Assembly (NCBI GenBank): GCA_946480015.1
Contig: CAMLIL010000121.1
Location: 1 to 14,794, forward strand
Direction: 5' to 3'
Origin: an uncultured Oxalobacteraceae bacterium
GTDB lineage: Bacteria; Pseudomonadota; Gammaproteobacteria; Burkholderiales; Burkholderiaceae
DNA: 14,794 bases
In this document: piece after piece, positions 1 through 8,364 of the stretch
Layout: each line of letters opens with the position of its first letter
Position numbering within the stretch: the stretch's first letter is position 1
Program-made: the position numbers and the translations under genes
The notes under the pieces: generated by a model
Told to the model about the DNA's origin: nothing
The model's database searches: none
Seen by the model: the letters and a program-made list of their open reading frames with translations, nothing else

Positions 1-476
1 CGCTGATGTCCGAGACCCTGAGCGAACTGGCGGTGCGCCTGGCCGAATACTGCGAGGACAAGCTGGGCGCACTGCGCCCGCTCATGCCCGAGGCGGTCAA
101 GGCCATTCCGCTGGCGCTGATCCGCCCGCACAGCATTGTCGCCCCGCGCGTGGCCCTGATCGGCGACGCCGCCCACGTGGTCCATCCACTGGCCGGCCAC
201 GGCATGAACCTCGGCTTTGCCGACGTGGCCGAACTGCTGCAAACCATCGCCGCGCGCGAAGACCAGCGCAGCATCGGCGACGAGCGCGTGCTGGCCCGCT
301 ATGCGCGCGCGCGCAAGGAAGACATCCTGCTCATGCAACTGGCCACCGACGGCCTGGCGCGGCTATTCGGCACAAATCTCGAGCCACTTCGCGTTGCGCG
401 CAATTTGGGATTAAACTTGCTGGATAAAATGCCGTACCTGAAGCGTAAGCTGATGTCGCACGCCCTGGGCAAGTAA
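1..476 (+). CDS. UbiH/UbiF-family FAD-dependent monooxygenase, C-terminal part (5' end outside window)
   Basis: This is the 3' end of a flavoprotein hydroxylase of the UbiH/UbiF/VisC group, whose best known members hydroxylate the ring of ubiquinone precursors using FAD, NAD(P)H and oxygen. The reading frame is open from base 3 with no stop before the window edge, so the true start lies upstream; the first ATG at base 6 is internal. The segment VALIGDAAHVVHPLAGHGMN is the family's second FAD-binding motif, in which the Asp of GDAAH contacts the flavin ribityl chain. The usual GQG step reads GHG here. The N-terminal dinucleotide-binding fold is not in the window. The gene ends in TAA, 29 bases before the dsbC-type gene on the same strand, so the two may be cotranscribed. 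The exact ring position hydroxylated cannot be told from this fragment. Confidence 0.85.
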   Translation, partial: LMSETLSELAVRLAEYCEDKLGALRPLMPEAVKAIPLALIRPHSIVAPRVALIGDAAHVVHPLAGHGMNLGFADVAELLQTIAAREDQRSIGDERVLARYARARKEDILLMQLATDGLARLFGTNLEPLRVARNLGLNLLDKMPYLKRKLMSHALGK

Positions 477-505
477 TCACAATCGCAAGAATCATTGGAG
501 AAGTC

Positions 506-1231
506 ATGGTAAAGAGTAAAGTCGCGGTGCTGCTCGCCGCCGGTTTGTTTGCGTCCGTCGCTGGCGCCGAAACACCTGTCGAGGCCAGCGTCAAGAAGGC
601 GATCGAACCGCGCCTGGGCAACGGCGTCAAGGTCGAATCCGTGATCAAGACACCGTACGCGGGCCTGTTCGAAGTGCGCGCCGGCGGCGACATCCTGTAC
701 ACCGACGAAAAGGGCGAGTTCATCTTCGTGGGGAACATCTTCAACGCCAAGACCTCCCAGAACATCACCAAGGAGCGCCTGGACGATATCAACAAGATCA
801 AGTTCTCCGACCTGCCGTTCCAGTCCGCCCTCAAGACGGTCAAGGGGAACGGCAAGCGCGTCATGGCCATTTTCGAAGACCCCAACTGCGGCTACTGCAA
901 GCGCTTCCGCCAGACTACGCTGAAGGAAGTCGACAACGTCACCGTGTACACCTTCATGCTCAACATCCTGTCCGAGGATTCGGCTGTCAAATCGAAGAAC
1001 ATCTGGTGCGCACCGGACCGCAACAAGGCATGGGACGAGTGGATGGTCAACGGCAAGATGCCAGTGGCCGCGGCGGCCACCTGCAAGACTCCGAACGAAG
1101 AGATTTCGGCACTCGGACGCAAGCTGCGCATCCAGGGCACGCCGGCGATCTTCTTCGCCGATGGCACCCGCATTCCAGGTGCGATCGACGCCAAGGCGCT
1201 GGAAGCGAAGCTCGCCACCATCAAACAATAG
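506..1231 (+). CDS. dsbC: DsbC-family periplasmic thiol:disulfide isomerase
   Basis: This is a 241-residue exported thioredoxin-fold protein of the DsbC/DsbG type, which reshuffles wrong disulfide bonds in periplasmic proteins and is kept reduced by DsbD in known systems. Residues 1-21 form a signal peptide (Lys-rich start, hydrophobic core, AGA before Glu22). Residues about 25-95 match the N-terminal dimerisation domain, and about 110-240 the thioredoxin domain. The active site is C128-G-Y-C131, in the context [12 protein letters not shown] second cysteine pair, C168 and C193, corresponds to the structural disulfide of E. coli DsbC. The cis-proline loop reads GTPAIFF near the C-terminus. The ATG at 506 has the ribosome site TGGAG at 496-500. 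Length and layout are normal for the family. DsbG is the only close alternative; the CGYC motif favours DsbC. Confidence 0.92.
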   Translation: MVKSKVAVLLAAGLFASVAGAETPVEASVKKAIEPRLGNGVKVESVIKTPYAGLFEVRAGGDILYTDEKGEFIFVGNIFNAKTSQNITKERLDDINKIKFSDLPFQSALKTVKGNGKRVMAIFEDPNCGYCKRFRQTTLKEVDNVTVYTFMLNILSEDSAVKSKNIWCAPDRNKAWDEWMVNGKMPVAAAATCKTPNEEISALGRKLRIQGTPAIFFADGTRIPGAIDAKALEAKLATIKQ

Positions 1232-1271
1232 CCGGCAAAGCGCGGATAACACGAAGAACACGGGAGACTGG

Positions 1272-1730
1272 ATGGTGACGTTGAATGTCAATGGCCGCGA
1301 CCAGCAGGTCGATGCCGATCCGTCGACGCCAATCCTGTGGGCGCTGCGCGATAACCTGAATTTGACGGGCACCAAATTCGGCTGCGGCGCGGCCTTGTGC
1401 GGCGCCTGTACGGTGCACCTGGACGGTGCGCCGATCCGCTCGTGCATTACGCCGATTTCGGCCGCCGCCGGCCACAAGATCACCACGATCGAAGCAATGG
1501 AAGGCGACAAGGTCGGCAAGGCCGTGCAGGATGCCTGGGTGCGCCACGACGTACCGCAGTGCGGCTACTGCCAGAGCGGCCAGGTCATGAGCGCGACGGC
1601 CCTGCTGCGCACCAACAGGCATCCCACCGATGCCGACATCGATGGCGCCATGAGCGGGAACATCTGCCGCTGCGGTACCTATCAACGCATCCGCGCCGCC
1701 ATCAAGGACGCGGCAAAAACCCTCGCTTAA
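1272..1730 (+). CDS. 2Fe-2S subunit of a molybdenum hydroxylase (IorA-like)
   Basis: This 152-residue protein is the small iron-sulfur subunit of a xanthine-oxidase-family enzyme, closest in type to the alpha subunit of isoquinoline 1-oxidoreductase. It passes electrons from the molybdenum site to an acceptor. All eight cluster cysteines are present: C38, C43, C46 and C58 hold the plant-ferredoxin-type cluster ([15 protein letters not shown]), and C97, C100, C132 and C134 hold the second cluster (QCGYCQSGQ and ICRCGTY). The frame is open upstream to 1161, but that stretch overlaps the dsbC-type gene. The ATG at 1272 has a CGGGAG ribosome site at 1261-1266 and gives the normal family length. 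There is no signal peptide. The stop is followed ten bases later by the large subunit, so the two form an operon. Confidence 0.9.
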   Translation: MVTLNVNGRDQQVDADPSTPILWALRDNLNLTGTKFGCGAALCGACTVHLDGAPIRSCITPISAAAGHKITTIEAMEGDKVGKAVQDAWVRHDVPQCGYCQSGQVMSATALLRTNRHPTDADIDGAMSGNICRCGTYQRIRAAIKDAAKTLA

Positions 1731-1740
1731 GGAGAGCTGC

Positions 1741-3942
1741 ATGCGAACCGGGTGGATCAACCATGCGGGATTGTCACGCCGGTCCGAAGGCGGCATGTCG
1801 CGCCGAGGGTTTATCAAGGCCGGTGCGGCTGCCACCAGCGGACTGATACTGGGCTTTTTCGTCCCCGCCGCCAACCGGCTGGCGCGCGCCGCCGACGCGG
1901 CGGCGCCATCGGCGCCCAACGCGTTCTTGCGCATTGCGCCGGACAACACCGTCACCGTGATGGTCAACCGGATCGAAATCGGCCAGGGGGTCCACACCGC
2001 GTTTCCGATGCTGATCGCCGAGGAACTCGACGCCGAGTGGTCGCAGATGCGCGGCGAGCTGGCGCCGGCCGGTGACGCCTACAAGGACCCGGCCTTCGGC
2101 ACCCAGATGACCAGCGGCTCCATCTCGATCGCGCACTCGTACACCCAGTACCGCGAAATCGGTGCGCGCGCCCGCGCGATGCTGATTGCCGCCGCGGCCG
2201 AGCAGTGGAGGGTCAAGCCGGGGCAGTGCACCACCGCCAAGGGCATGGTGCTCGGGCCGGCCGGCCAGAACGCCAGCTATGGTGCGCTGGCCGACGCGGC
2301 CATGAAGCAGCCGGTGCCGGCCACCGTCGAGCTGAAGGACGCCAAGCACTTCCGCTACATCGGCAAACCGATCAAGCGTCTCGATGCGCGCGCCAAGTCG
2401 AGTGGCAAGCAGGAGTACGGCATCGACTTCAAGCTGCCCGATGCCAAGGTGGCCGTGGTTGCGCGTCCGCCCGTCTTCGGCGCCAGGGTGCGCAGTGTCG
2501 ATACGGGCAAGGCCAAGGCCATCAAGGGCGTGATCGACGTGATCGAAGTGCCGCTGGACCGTGGCGGGCGCGGTGTGGCGGTGATCGCGGAAGGCTACTG
2601 GCCCGCCAAACAGGGCCGCGATGCGCTGGCGATCGAATGGGATACCGGCGCCGTCGACAAGGTCAGCTCGGCCCGGCAGATGACCGAGTTCCGGGCGCTC
2701 GCCGGGACCCGCGGCCTGCCGGCCAAAACGGCCGACGTCGGCAAGCTGGCGTCGGCGCCGAAAAAGATCTCGGCGGTCTATGAATTTCCTTACCTGGCGC
2801 ACGCGCCGATGGAGCCGCTCAACTGCGTGGTCGACCTCAAGGCCGATCAATGTACGGTATGGGCGGGGTCGCAGTTCCAGACCATCGACCATGGCAACAT
2901 CGGCGCCACCGCGGGCCTCAAGCCGGAGCAGGTCACCTTGCACACCATGATGGCCGGCGGCGGTTTCGGCCGCCGTGCCGTGACAAGCTCTGACTACCTG
3001 GTCGAAGCGGTCAACATCGCCAAGGCCTACAGGCGCGGTCCGCTGAAAGTGATCTGGAGCCGCGAAGACGATATCAAGGGCGGCTACTATCGCCCGTCGC
3101 ACGTCCACAAGGTCGATATCGGACTCGATGCCAACGGTGACATCCTGGCCTGGGATCACGTGATCGTTGGCCAGTCCCTGATCGCCGGCACGCCGTTCGA
3201 ACCGTTCATGATCAACAAAGGCGTCGACGCCACGATGATCGAGGGGATCGGCGAACCTTATGAAATGCCGCTGAACCTGACGGTCCATAACGCCAAGGCC
3301 AACGTGCCGGTGCTGTGGTGGCGTGCGGCGGGCGCGTCCCACACCACCTTCGTCATGGAGACGCTGCTGGACGAAGCCGCCCATGCGGCCGGGGTCGACC
3401 CGGTCGCATACCGCCGCAAGCTGCTGGGCGAGAAGCACCAGCGCCATCTGGCCGCGCTCGATCTGGCGGTGGCCGGGTCTGGCTACGGCAAGAAGAAGCT
3501 GGCCAAGGGCCATGGCTGGGGCGTGGCGCTGTACGGGGCGGCCGGCAGCGTGGTGGCCTACGTGGTCGAAGCGTCGGTCAAGGATGGCGTGCCAAGGCTG
3601 CACAAGGTCACGGCCGGGGTGCACTGCAATACCGCCGTCAATCCACTGACGATTGAAGCGCAGGTGCAAGGCGCGGTGCTGATGGCGGTCGGTACCACCT
3701 TGCCGGGTTCGGCCATCACGCTCAAGGAAGGCGTGGTCGAACAGCAGAACTTCGGCGACTACACCGTGGCGCGCATGCCCGACATGCCGCACGTGGACTT
3801 GTTCATCGTACCGTCGAACGATCCGCCGACCGGCATGGGCGAACCGGGTCTGCCGGCGCTGGCGCCAGCCTTCGCCAACGCCATCTTCAACGTCACCGGC
3901 AAGCGCCTGCGCAAGCTGCCGTTCGACCTCAAGTCGGCCTGA
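1741..3942 (+). CDS. Tat-exported molybdopterin-binding subunit of a molybdenum hydroxylase (IorB-like)
   Basis: This 733-residue protein is the large catalytic subunit of a xanthine-dehydrogenase-family enzyme, in the single-chain IorB arrangement. Such enzymes hydroxylate N-heterocycles or oxidise aldehydes with water; the substrate here is unknown. A twin-arginine signal sits at residues 20-26 (SRRGFIK), followed by a hydrophobic stretch and a likely cleavage site after ARA at about residue 50. Cofactor-binding motifs include EIGQGVHTAFPMLIAEELD near residue 80 and the glycine-rich MMAGGGFGRRA near 403. The C-terminal GMGEPG contains Glu701, matching the catalytic glutamate of the family. 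The ATG at 1741 has AAGGAGAG just upstream; an internal ATG at 1795 would put the Tat motif at the very N-terminus and cannot be excluded. The partner 2Fe-2S subunit lacks a signal and would have to be exported with this one. Confidence 0.9.
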   Translation: MRTGWINHAGLSRRSEGGMSRRGFIKAGAAATSGLILGFFVPAANRLARAADAAAPSAPNAFLRIAPDNTVTVMVNRIEIGQGVHTAFPMLIAEELDAEWSQMRGELAPAGDAYKDPAFGTQMTSGSISIAHSYTQYREIGARARAMLIAAAAEQWRVKPGQCTTAKGMVLGPAGQNASYGALADAAMKQPVPATVELKDAKHFRYIGKPIKRLDARAKSSGKQEYGIDFKLPDAKVAVVARPPVFGARVRSVDTGKAKAIKGVIDVIEVPLDRGGRGVAVIAEGYWPAKQGRDALAIEWDTGAVDKVSSARQMTEFRALAGTRGLPAKTADVGKLASAPKKISAVYEFPYLAHAPMEPLNCVVDLKADQCTVWAGSQFQTIDHGNIGATAGLKPEQVTLHTMMAGGGFGRRAVTSSDYLVEAVNIAKAYRRGPLKVIWSREDDIKGGYYRPSHVHKVDIGLDANGDILAWDHVIVGQSLIAGTPFEPFMINKGVDATMIEGIGEPYEMPLNLTVHNAKANVPVLWWRAAGASHTTFVMETLLDEAAHAAGVDPVAYRRKLLGEKHQRHLAALDLAVAGSGYGKKKLAKGHGWGVALYGAAGSVVAYVVEASVKDGVPRLHKVTAGVHCNTAVNPLTIEAQVQGAVLMAVGTTLPGSAITLKEGVVEQQNFGDYTVARMPDMPHVDLFIVPSNDPPTGMGEPGLPALAPAFANAIFNVTGKRLRKLPFDLKSA

Positions 3943-3951
3943 GGGCAGCGC

Positions 3952-4539
3952 GTGGCTCCGGTCGGTATTCTTCTCGCGGCCGGCCGGGGGCGCCGTTTCG
4001 ATCCAACCGGCGTGCATAACAAGTTGCTGGTGCGCCTCGGCAGCGATGCCGTTGTCGCATCCAGCGCGCGCGCGCTTCTGGCCAGCCTTTCCCATGTCGT
4101 TGCGGTGGTGCCGCCGGAGGATGGCGGCGTCGGTGCCGCCTTGCGCGCGCTCGGCTGCGACGTGAGCGTCTGCGCCGCCGCCGACAGCGGCATGGCCGCC
4201 TCGCTGGTGCACGCATTGGGGCAGGTGCCGCAGGCCGACGGCTGGATCGTCGCCCTGGGCGATATGCCGTACGTATTGCCCGCGACGGTGCAGGCGCTGG
4301 TGCAGGCCCTGGAGCAGGACGCCGGCATCGCGGTGCCGGTTCACGCTGGACGGCGTGGCAATCCGGTCGCCTTCAGCCGCCTGCACCTGCCTGCGCTGCT
4401 GGCGCTGCATGGCGACAAAGGCGCGCGCGCCATCGTCCGCAACAATCCTGTGCGCGAGGTGACGGTGGACGATCCCGGCATCCACCTCGACATCGACACG
4501 CTTTCCGATCTGCTGAAAAACGGTACACTTCAAGGATGA
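3952..4539 (+). CDS. MobA/MocA-like nucleotidyltransferase, probable molybdenum cofactor cytidylyltransferase
   Basis: This 195-residue protein belongs to the NTP-transferase fold used by MobA and MocA, which attach GMP or CMP to molybdopterin. The nucleotide-binding signature LLAAGRGRRFD is at residues 7-17, the metal-binding Asp lies in VALGDMP (Asp104), and GRRGNPVAF near residue 130 and DIDTLSDL near the C-terminus are also typical. Start is GTG at 3952, nine bases after the stop of the molybdopterin subunit, with a moderate GAGGGCAG ribosome site. Enzymes of the xanthine-oxidase family in bacteria usually carry the cytosine dinucleotide form of the cofactor, so a MocA role serving the upstream enzyme is the natural inference. 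The CTP-versus-GTP choice was not tested. The stop overlaps the next gene's start by four bases (ATGA). Confidence 0.83.
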   Translation: MAPVGILLAAGRGRRFDPTGVHNKLLVRLGSDAVVASSARALLASLSHVVAVVPPEDGGVGAALRALGCDVSVCAAADSGMAASLVHALGQVPQADGWIVALGDMPYVLPATVQALVQALEQDAGIAVPVHAGRRGNPVAFSRLHLPALLALHGDKGARAIVRNNPVREVTVDDPGIHLDIDTLSDLLKNGTLQG

Positions 4540-6344
4540 AGAAAACTACGCAAAAGCCCGCCGCGGCGATCCAGTACGCCATCGTTCCCAAGGACCTGGC
4601 CGGACACCTGTTTACCGTGACCCTGGTGGTTGCCAAGCCGGATGCCGGCGGCCAGGTGCTGGCGCTGCCGGCCTGGATCCCGGGCAGCTACATGATCCGC
4701 GAGTTCGCCCGCAACATCGTGCAGATCCGTGCCGAATCGAACGGCAAGGCGGTCGCGCTGGCGAAGCTGGACAAGCATTCCTGGCGCGCGGCGCCGGTCG
4801 CCGGTCCGCTGACGGTGCAGTACGACGTGTACGCGTGGGACCTGTCGGTGCGCGCGGCGCATCTCGACCAGACCCACGGCTTCTTCAACGGTACCAGTGT
4901 ATTCCTGCGTGTGCTGGGCCAGGAGGACGGCGCGCATCAGGTCGATATCCGCCAGCCGGAAGATGCCGCCGCCAGGTCGTGGCGGGTGGCGACTTCGCTG
5001 CCGGAGCTGGGCGCCAGGCGCTATGGCTTCGGCACCTACATCGCCGCCAATTACGACGAGCTGATCGATCATCCGGTCGAAATGGGCGACTTCGCGCTGG
5101 CCAGCTTCAAGGCGCATGGGGTTGCGCACGACATCGTCATCTCGGGCCGCGTGCCCAATCTCGACATGGCGCGCCTGCAGGCCGATCTGAAGCGCATCTG
5201 CGAAACCCAGATCGCATTCTTCGAACCGCGCAGCAAACGCGCGCCGATGGAGCGCTATGTCTTCCTCACGCTGGCGGTCGGCGATGGTTACGGTGGCCTT
5301 GAGCACCGCGCTTCGACGGCGCTGATCTGCGCGCGCGCCGATTTGCCGAGCACGGCGACACCGAAGGGCAGCGAGATTGGCGAAGGTTATCTCAAGTACC
5401 TCGGGCTGTGCAGCCACGAGTATTTCCATACCTGGAACGTCAAGCGCATCAAGCCGGACGTATTCGCTCCGTACGACCTGCAACAGGAGGTGTACACGCC
5501 GCTATTGTGGCTGTTCGAGGGCATCACCAGCTATTACGATGATCTGATGCTGGTCCGCGCCGGCATCATCGACGAGGCGGCGTATCTCAAGCTGCTCGGC
5601 AAAACGGTGGGGAGCGTTCTGCGTGGCAGCGGACGGACCAGGCAGAGCGTGGCCGAGTCGAGCTTCGACGCATGGAGCAAATACTACCGGCAGGACGAGA
5701 ATGCGCCGAACGCGATCGTCAGCTACTACGCCAAGGGATCGCTGGTAGGGCTGGCATTCGACCTGACCATTCGCGCCAAGACCGAGGGCAAGAAGTCGCT
5801 GGACGACGTGATGCTGGCATTGTGGCAGCGCTTCGGGCGCGATTTTTATGCGGGCGAGGGCAAGGGCGTCAGCGAGCGGGAAGTCGAATCGATCTTCGAT
5901 GAAGTGACTGGCCTGAAACTGCGCGCACTGTTCGAGCGCTACGTGCGCGGGACCGAGGACATACCGCTGGCCAAGCTGTTTGCGCCGTTCGGTGTCAAGC
6001 TCCAGGACGAGCGCAAGAGCAGCAAGCCGTCGCTCGACGTCGGCTTCGGCCTCGATGGCGCCGCTGTCAAGCTAAGCCAGGTGCATGAGGGTGGTGCCGC
6101 GCACCGGGCCGGGATGTCGGCGGGCGATATTCTGGTGGCGGTGGATGGTTTGCGCGCGACCGGCAGCGCGGCCAATGTGGAAGCCCTGCTGGCACGCTAC
6201 AAGGTCGGCGATACGGTCACCATTCACGCGTTCCGGCGTGATGAGTTGATGACCTTCGACGTTCGGCTGCAGGGCGATCGCGTACCGGCAGTCACGCTGA
6301 CGGTGGCGGACGCGAAGAAGAGCGGGCGTCCCAGCGCTGTCTAG
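4536..6344 (+). CDS. M61-family zinc metallopeptidase with PDZ domain (glycyl aminopeptidase type)
   Basis: This 602-residue protein is a gluzincin peptidase of family M61, related to the glycyl aminopeptidase of Sphingomonas, which removes N-terminal Gly or Ala. The N-terminal M61 domain spans about residues 10-175. The zinc motif is H294-E295-Y-F-H298 in HEYFHTWNVKRIKP, and the third ligand is probably Glu328 in LWLFEGITSYYDD. A PDZ domain covers about residues 490-580, with VHEGGAAHRAGMSAGDILVA as its carboxylate-binding part. No signal peptide is visible, so it is probably cytoplasmic. The ATG at 4536 overlaps the stop of the nucleotidyltransferase as ATGA, with AAGGA just before it, so translation of the two is probably coupled. 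The gene ends three bases from the end of trpC on the other strand. Confidence 0.92.
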   Translation: MKKTTQKPAAAIQYAIVPKDLAGHLFTVTLVVAKPDAGGQVLALPAWIPGSYMIREFARNIVQIRAESNGKAVALAKLDKHSWRAAPVAGPLTVQYDVYAWDLSVRAAHLDQTHGFFNGTSVFLRVLGQEDGAHQVDIRQPEDAAARSWRVATSLPELGARRYGFGTYIAANYDELIDHPVEMGDFALASFKAHGVAHDIVISGRVPNLDMARLQADLKRICETQIAFFEPRSKRAPMERYVFLTLAVGDGYGGLEHRASTALICARADLPSTATPKGSEIGEGYLKYLGLCSHEYFHTWNVKRIKPDVFAPYDLQQEVYTPLLWLFEGITSYYDDLMLVRAGIIDEAAYLKLLGKTVGSVLRGSGRTRQSVAESSFDAWSKYYRQDENAPNAIVSYYAKGSLVGLAFDLTIRAKTEGKKSLDDVMLALWQRFGRDFYAGEGKGVSEREVESIFDEVTGLKLRALFERYVRGTEDIPLAKLFAPFGVKLQDERKSSKPSLDVGFGLDGAAVKLSQVHEGGAAHRAGMSAGDILVAVDGLRATGSAANVEALLARYKVGDTVTIHAFRRDELMTFDVRLQGDRVPAVTLTVADAKKSGRPSAV

Positions 6345-6347
6345 GAA

Positions 6348-7148
6348 TTATTGGAACAGGCGTTGCAGCTCGACGCCAGGTTCCGGCGCGCGCATGAACG
6401 CTTCGCCGACCAGGAAGGCATGCACGTCCGAATCGCGCATCCGTTTCACATCGTCCGGATCCAGAATTCCCGACTCGGTCACCACCAGCTTTTCCTTCGG
6501 AATGCGCGGCAGCAGGCCCAGCGTGGTATCGAGAGTTACCTCGAACGTGCGCAGGTTGCGGTTATTGATGCCCAACAGCGGTGTCTTCAACTTCAGCGCG
6601 GCGGTCAACTCATCACCGTCGTGCACTTCCACCAGCACATCCATGCCCAGCTCCAGTGCGCACGCTTCCAGCTCGGCCATCAGGCCATAATCGAGCGCCG
6701 AGACGATCAGCAGGATCGCATCCGCACCCATCGCGCGCGCCTCGTACACCTGGTACATGTCGATCATGAAGTCTTTGCGGATGACCGGCAGCTCGCATGC
6801 GCCGCGCGCCTGCTTCAGAAAGTCCTGATGCCCCTGAAAGAACTGCACGTCGGTCAGCACCGACAGGCATGCCGCGCCATGGCGCGCGTAGCTTTCGGCG
6901 ATGTTGGCCGGCTTGAAGTCCGGCCGCAGCACACCCTTCGACGGCGAGGCCTTCTTCACCTCCGCGATCACGCCTGCACGGCCGGCGGCGATGTGCTTGC
7001 GCAGGCTCGCTTCGAAGCCGCGCAGGCCGCGCCGCAGTTCAGCATCGCCCTCGACTTCGCGTCGCAGGCTGGCAAGGTCGCGGTACTGCTTCGCGGCGGC
7101 GACTTCATCGGCCTTGACGGCGAGGATTTTATTCAGGATGTCGGACAT
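6348..7148 (-). CDS. trpC: Indole-3-glycerol phosphate synthase
   Basis: This 266-residue TIM-barrel enzyme closes the indole ring, turning 1-(2-carboxyphenylamino)-1-deoxyribulose 5-phosphate into indole-3-glycerol phosphate, the fourth step of tryptophan synthesis. Active-site motifs are complete: [11 protein letters not shown] (Glu63 and Lys65), VIRKDFM with the catalytic lysine, [14 protein letters not shown], and VTESGI near the C-terminus. It is a monofunctional TrpC with no fused TrpF, as is usual for betaproteobacteria. It is the last gene of the trp cluster read leftwards. The ATG at 7148 lies seven bases after the stop of a LysE-type remnant, and the upstream ACTGAGTTATCT shows no good ribosome site, which suggests dependence on upstream translation. 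Its TAA is three bases from the M61 gene's stop. Confidence 0.96.
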   Translation of the reverse strand: MSDILNKILAVKADEVAAAKQYRDLASLRREVEGDAELRRGLRGFEASLRKHIAAGRAGVIAEVKKASPSKGVLRPDFKPANIAESYARHGAACLSVLTDVQFFQGHQDFLKQARGACELPVIRKDFMIDMYQVYEARAMGADAILLIVSALDYGLMAELEACALELGMDVLVEVHDGDELTAALKLKTPLLGINNRNLRTFEVTLDTTLGLLPRIPKEKLVVTESGILDPDDVKRMRDSDVHAFLVGEAFMRAPEPGVELQRLFQ

Positions 7149-7155
7149 AGATAAC

Positions 7156-7321
7156 TCAGTGTTGTTTGGTTAGCGCGAGCTTGATGCCGAGCCAGATGAA
7201 AAGGCCGCCGGTCGCGCGGTTCAGCCAGGCCGAAACGGTGGGACTCATCGATATGGGCGCGCTCGCCATGGCGGTGAACAGTGCCAGGCCATGACACCAC
7301 AGCATGCCGTTCACGTCGAGG
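7156..7321 (-). pseudogene. C-terminal remnant of a LysE/RhtB-family exporter gene between trpD and trpC
   Basis: Reading the - strand from about 7314 to the TGA at 7156-7158 gives a 52-residue open frame from GTG (7314), or 49 residues from ATG (7305). It contains NGMLWCHGLALF, then WLNRATGGLFIWLGIKLAL and the tail TKQH. This is the recognisable C-terminal end of a LysE/RhtB amino-acid exporter, with parts of the last two membrane spans; the family is about 200-210 residues long. In the same frame the next stop upstream lies just inside trpD, so the first three quarters of the gene are missing. I recall a LysE-family gene between trpD and trpC in related Burkholderiales, which makes an internal deletion the likely origin. 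The GTG lies seven bases after trpD's stop, and the remnant's stop lies seven bases before trpC. It may still be translated as a mini-protein. Confidence 0.75.
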
Positions 7322-8356
7322 TCACGCCGTCCCGAGCGTTTGCGTCACGCGAACGAACTGCTCGACCTTGGCCAGCGCCGCGCCCGATTCAACCGCCGCG
7401 CGTGCCTTGGCCAGGCCTTCTTCGATCGACGCCGCCACGCCGGCCGCAAACAGCGCGGTTCCGGCATTGAGCGCGACGATGTCGTAGGCCGCGCCGGGCT
7501 CGCCGCGCAGCGCTTCCATCATCTTCGCTTTCGATTCGCTTGCATCGGCGACCTTCAGATTGCGGCTGCCGATCATCGACAGGCCGAAGTCTTCCGGATG
7601 GATTTCATATTCGCGGATTTCGCCGTTCACCAGTTCGCCGACCATGGTGCCGGCGCCGAGCGAGACTTCATCCATGTTGTCGCGCCCCCAGACCACCACC
7701 GCGTGCCGGGCGCCGAGGCGCTGCAGTACACGCACCTGGATGCCGACGAGATCGGGATGGAACACGCCCATCAGGATATTCGGCGCGCCGGCCGGGTTGG
7801 TCAGCGGACCGAGGATGTTGAAGATCGTGCGCACGCCCAGCTCGCGCCGCACCGGCGCGGCGTACTTCATGGCGGCGTGGTGGTTCGGCGCGAACATGAA
7901 GCCGATACCGGTTTGCGCGATTGACTGGGCGATCTGCTCGGGCTTGAGGTTGATGTTCACGCCCAGCGATTCGAGCGCATCGGCGCTGCCGGACGAGGAC
8001 GATACGCTGCGCCCGCCATGCTTGGCCACGCGCGCGCCCGCCGCCGCGGCGACGAACATCGCGGTGGTCGAGATGTTGAAGGTGTGCGCGCCATCGCCGC
8101 CGGTGCCGACGATGTCGAGCAGGCCGGTGGTGTCGGCCATCGGCACCTTGGTCGAAAATTCGCGCATCACCTGGGCGGCGGCGGTGATCTCGCCGATGGT
8201 TTCCTTCTTGGCGCGCAGGCCCATGGTCAGCGCCGCGATCAGGGTCGGCGACATTTCCCCCGACATGATCTGGCGGAACAGGTGCAGCATCTCGTCGTGG
8301 AAGATCTCGCGGTGCTCGATGCAGCGCAGCAGGGCTTCTTGTGGAGTGATCGGCAT
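7322..8356 (-). CDS. trpD: Anthranilate phosphoribosyltransferase
   Basis: This 344-residue enzyme joins anthranilate to phosphoribosyl pyrophosphate, the second committed step of tryptophan synthesis. The PRPP-binding loop [14 protein letters not shown], the [18 protein letters not shown] region and the anthranilate-site segment [20 protein letters not shown] are all intact. The frame is open upstream to 8698, but the ATG at 8356 is the right start. It begins [20 protein letters not shown], gives the usual family length, and has an AAGGA ribosome site overlapping the trpG stop (TAAGGACTGCC before ATG). Only eight bases separate it from trpG. There is no fused glutamine amidotransferase, so TrpG is a separate protein here. 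Downstream comes the LysE remnant and then trpC. Confidence 0.96.
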   Translation of the reverse strand: MPITPQEALLRCIEHREIFHDEMLHLFRQIMSGEMSPTLIAALTMGLRAKKETIGEITAAAQVMREFSTKVPMADTTGLLDIVGTGGDGAHTFNISTTAMFVAAAAGARVAKHGGRSVSSSSGSADALESLGVNINLKPEQIAQSIAQTGIGFMFAPNHHAAMKYAAPVRRELGVRTIFNILGPLTNPAGAPNILMGVFHPDLVGIQVRVLQRLGARHAVVVWGRDNMDEVSLGAGTMVGELVNGEIREYEIHPEDFGLSMIGSRNLKVADASESKAKMMEALRGEPGAAYDIVALNAGTALFAAGVAASIEEGLAKARAAVESGAALAKVEQFVRVTQTLGTA

Positions 8357-8364
8357 GGCAGTCC

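Noticed and set aside
1161..1271. N-terminal extension of the 2Fe-2S subunit to 1161
   Set aside because: The extra residues overlap the dsbC-type gene and are not ferredoxin-like; the ATG at 1272 starts the canonical domain and has a ribosome site.
1774..4533. Open frame of 919 codons on the - strand opposite the molybdopterin subunit and nucleotidyltransferase genes
   Set aside because: It is antisense to two well-supported genes, is rich in Arg, His and Gly as expected from GC-rich codon shadows, and shows no domain I recognise.
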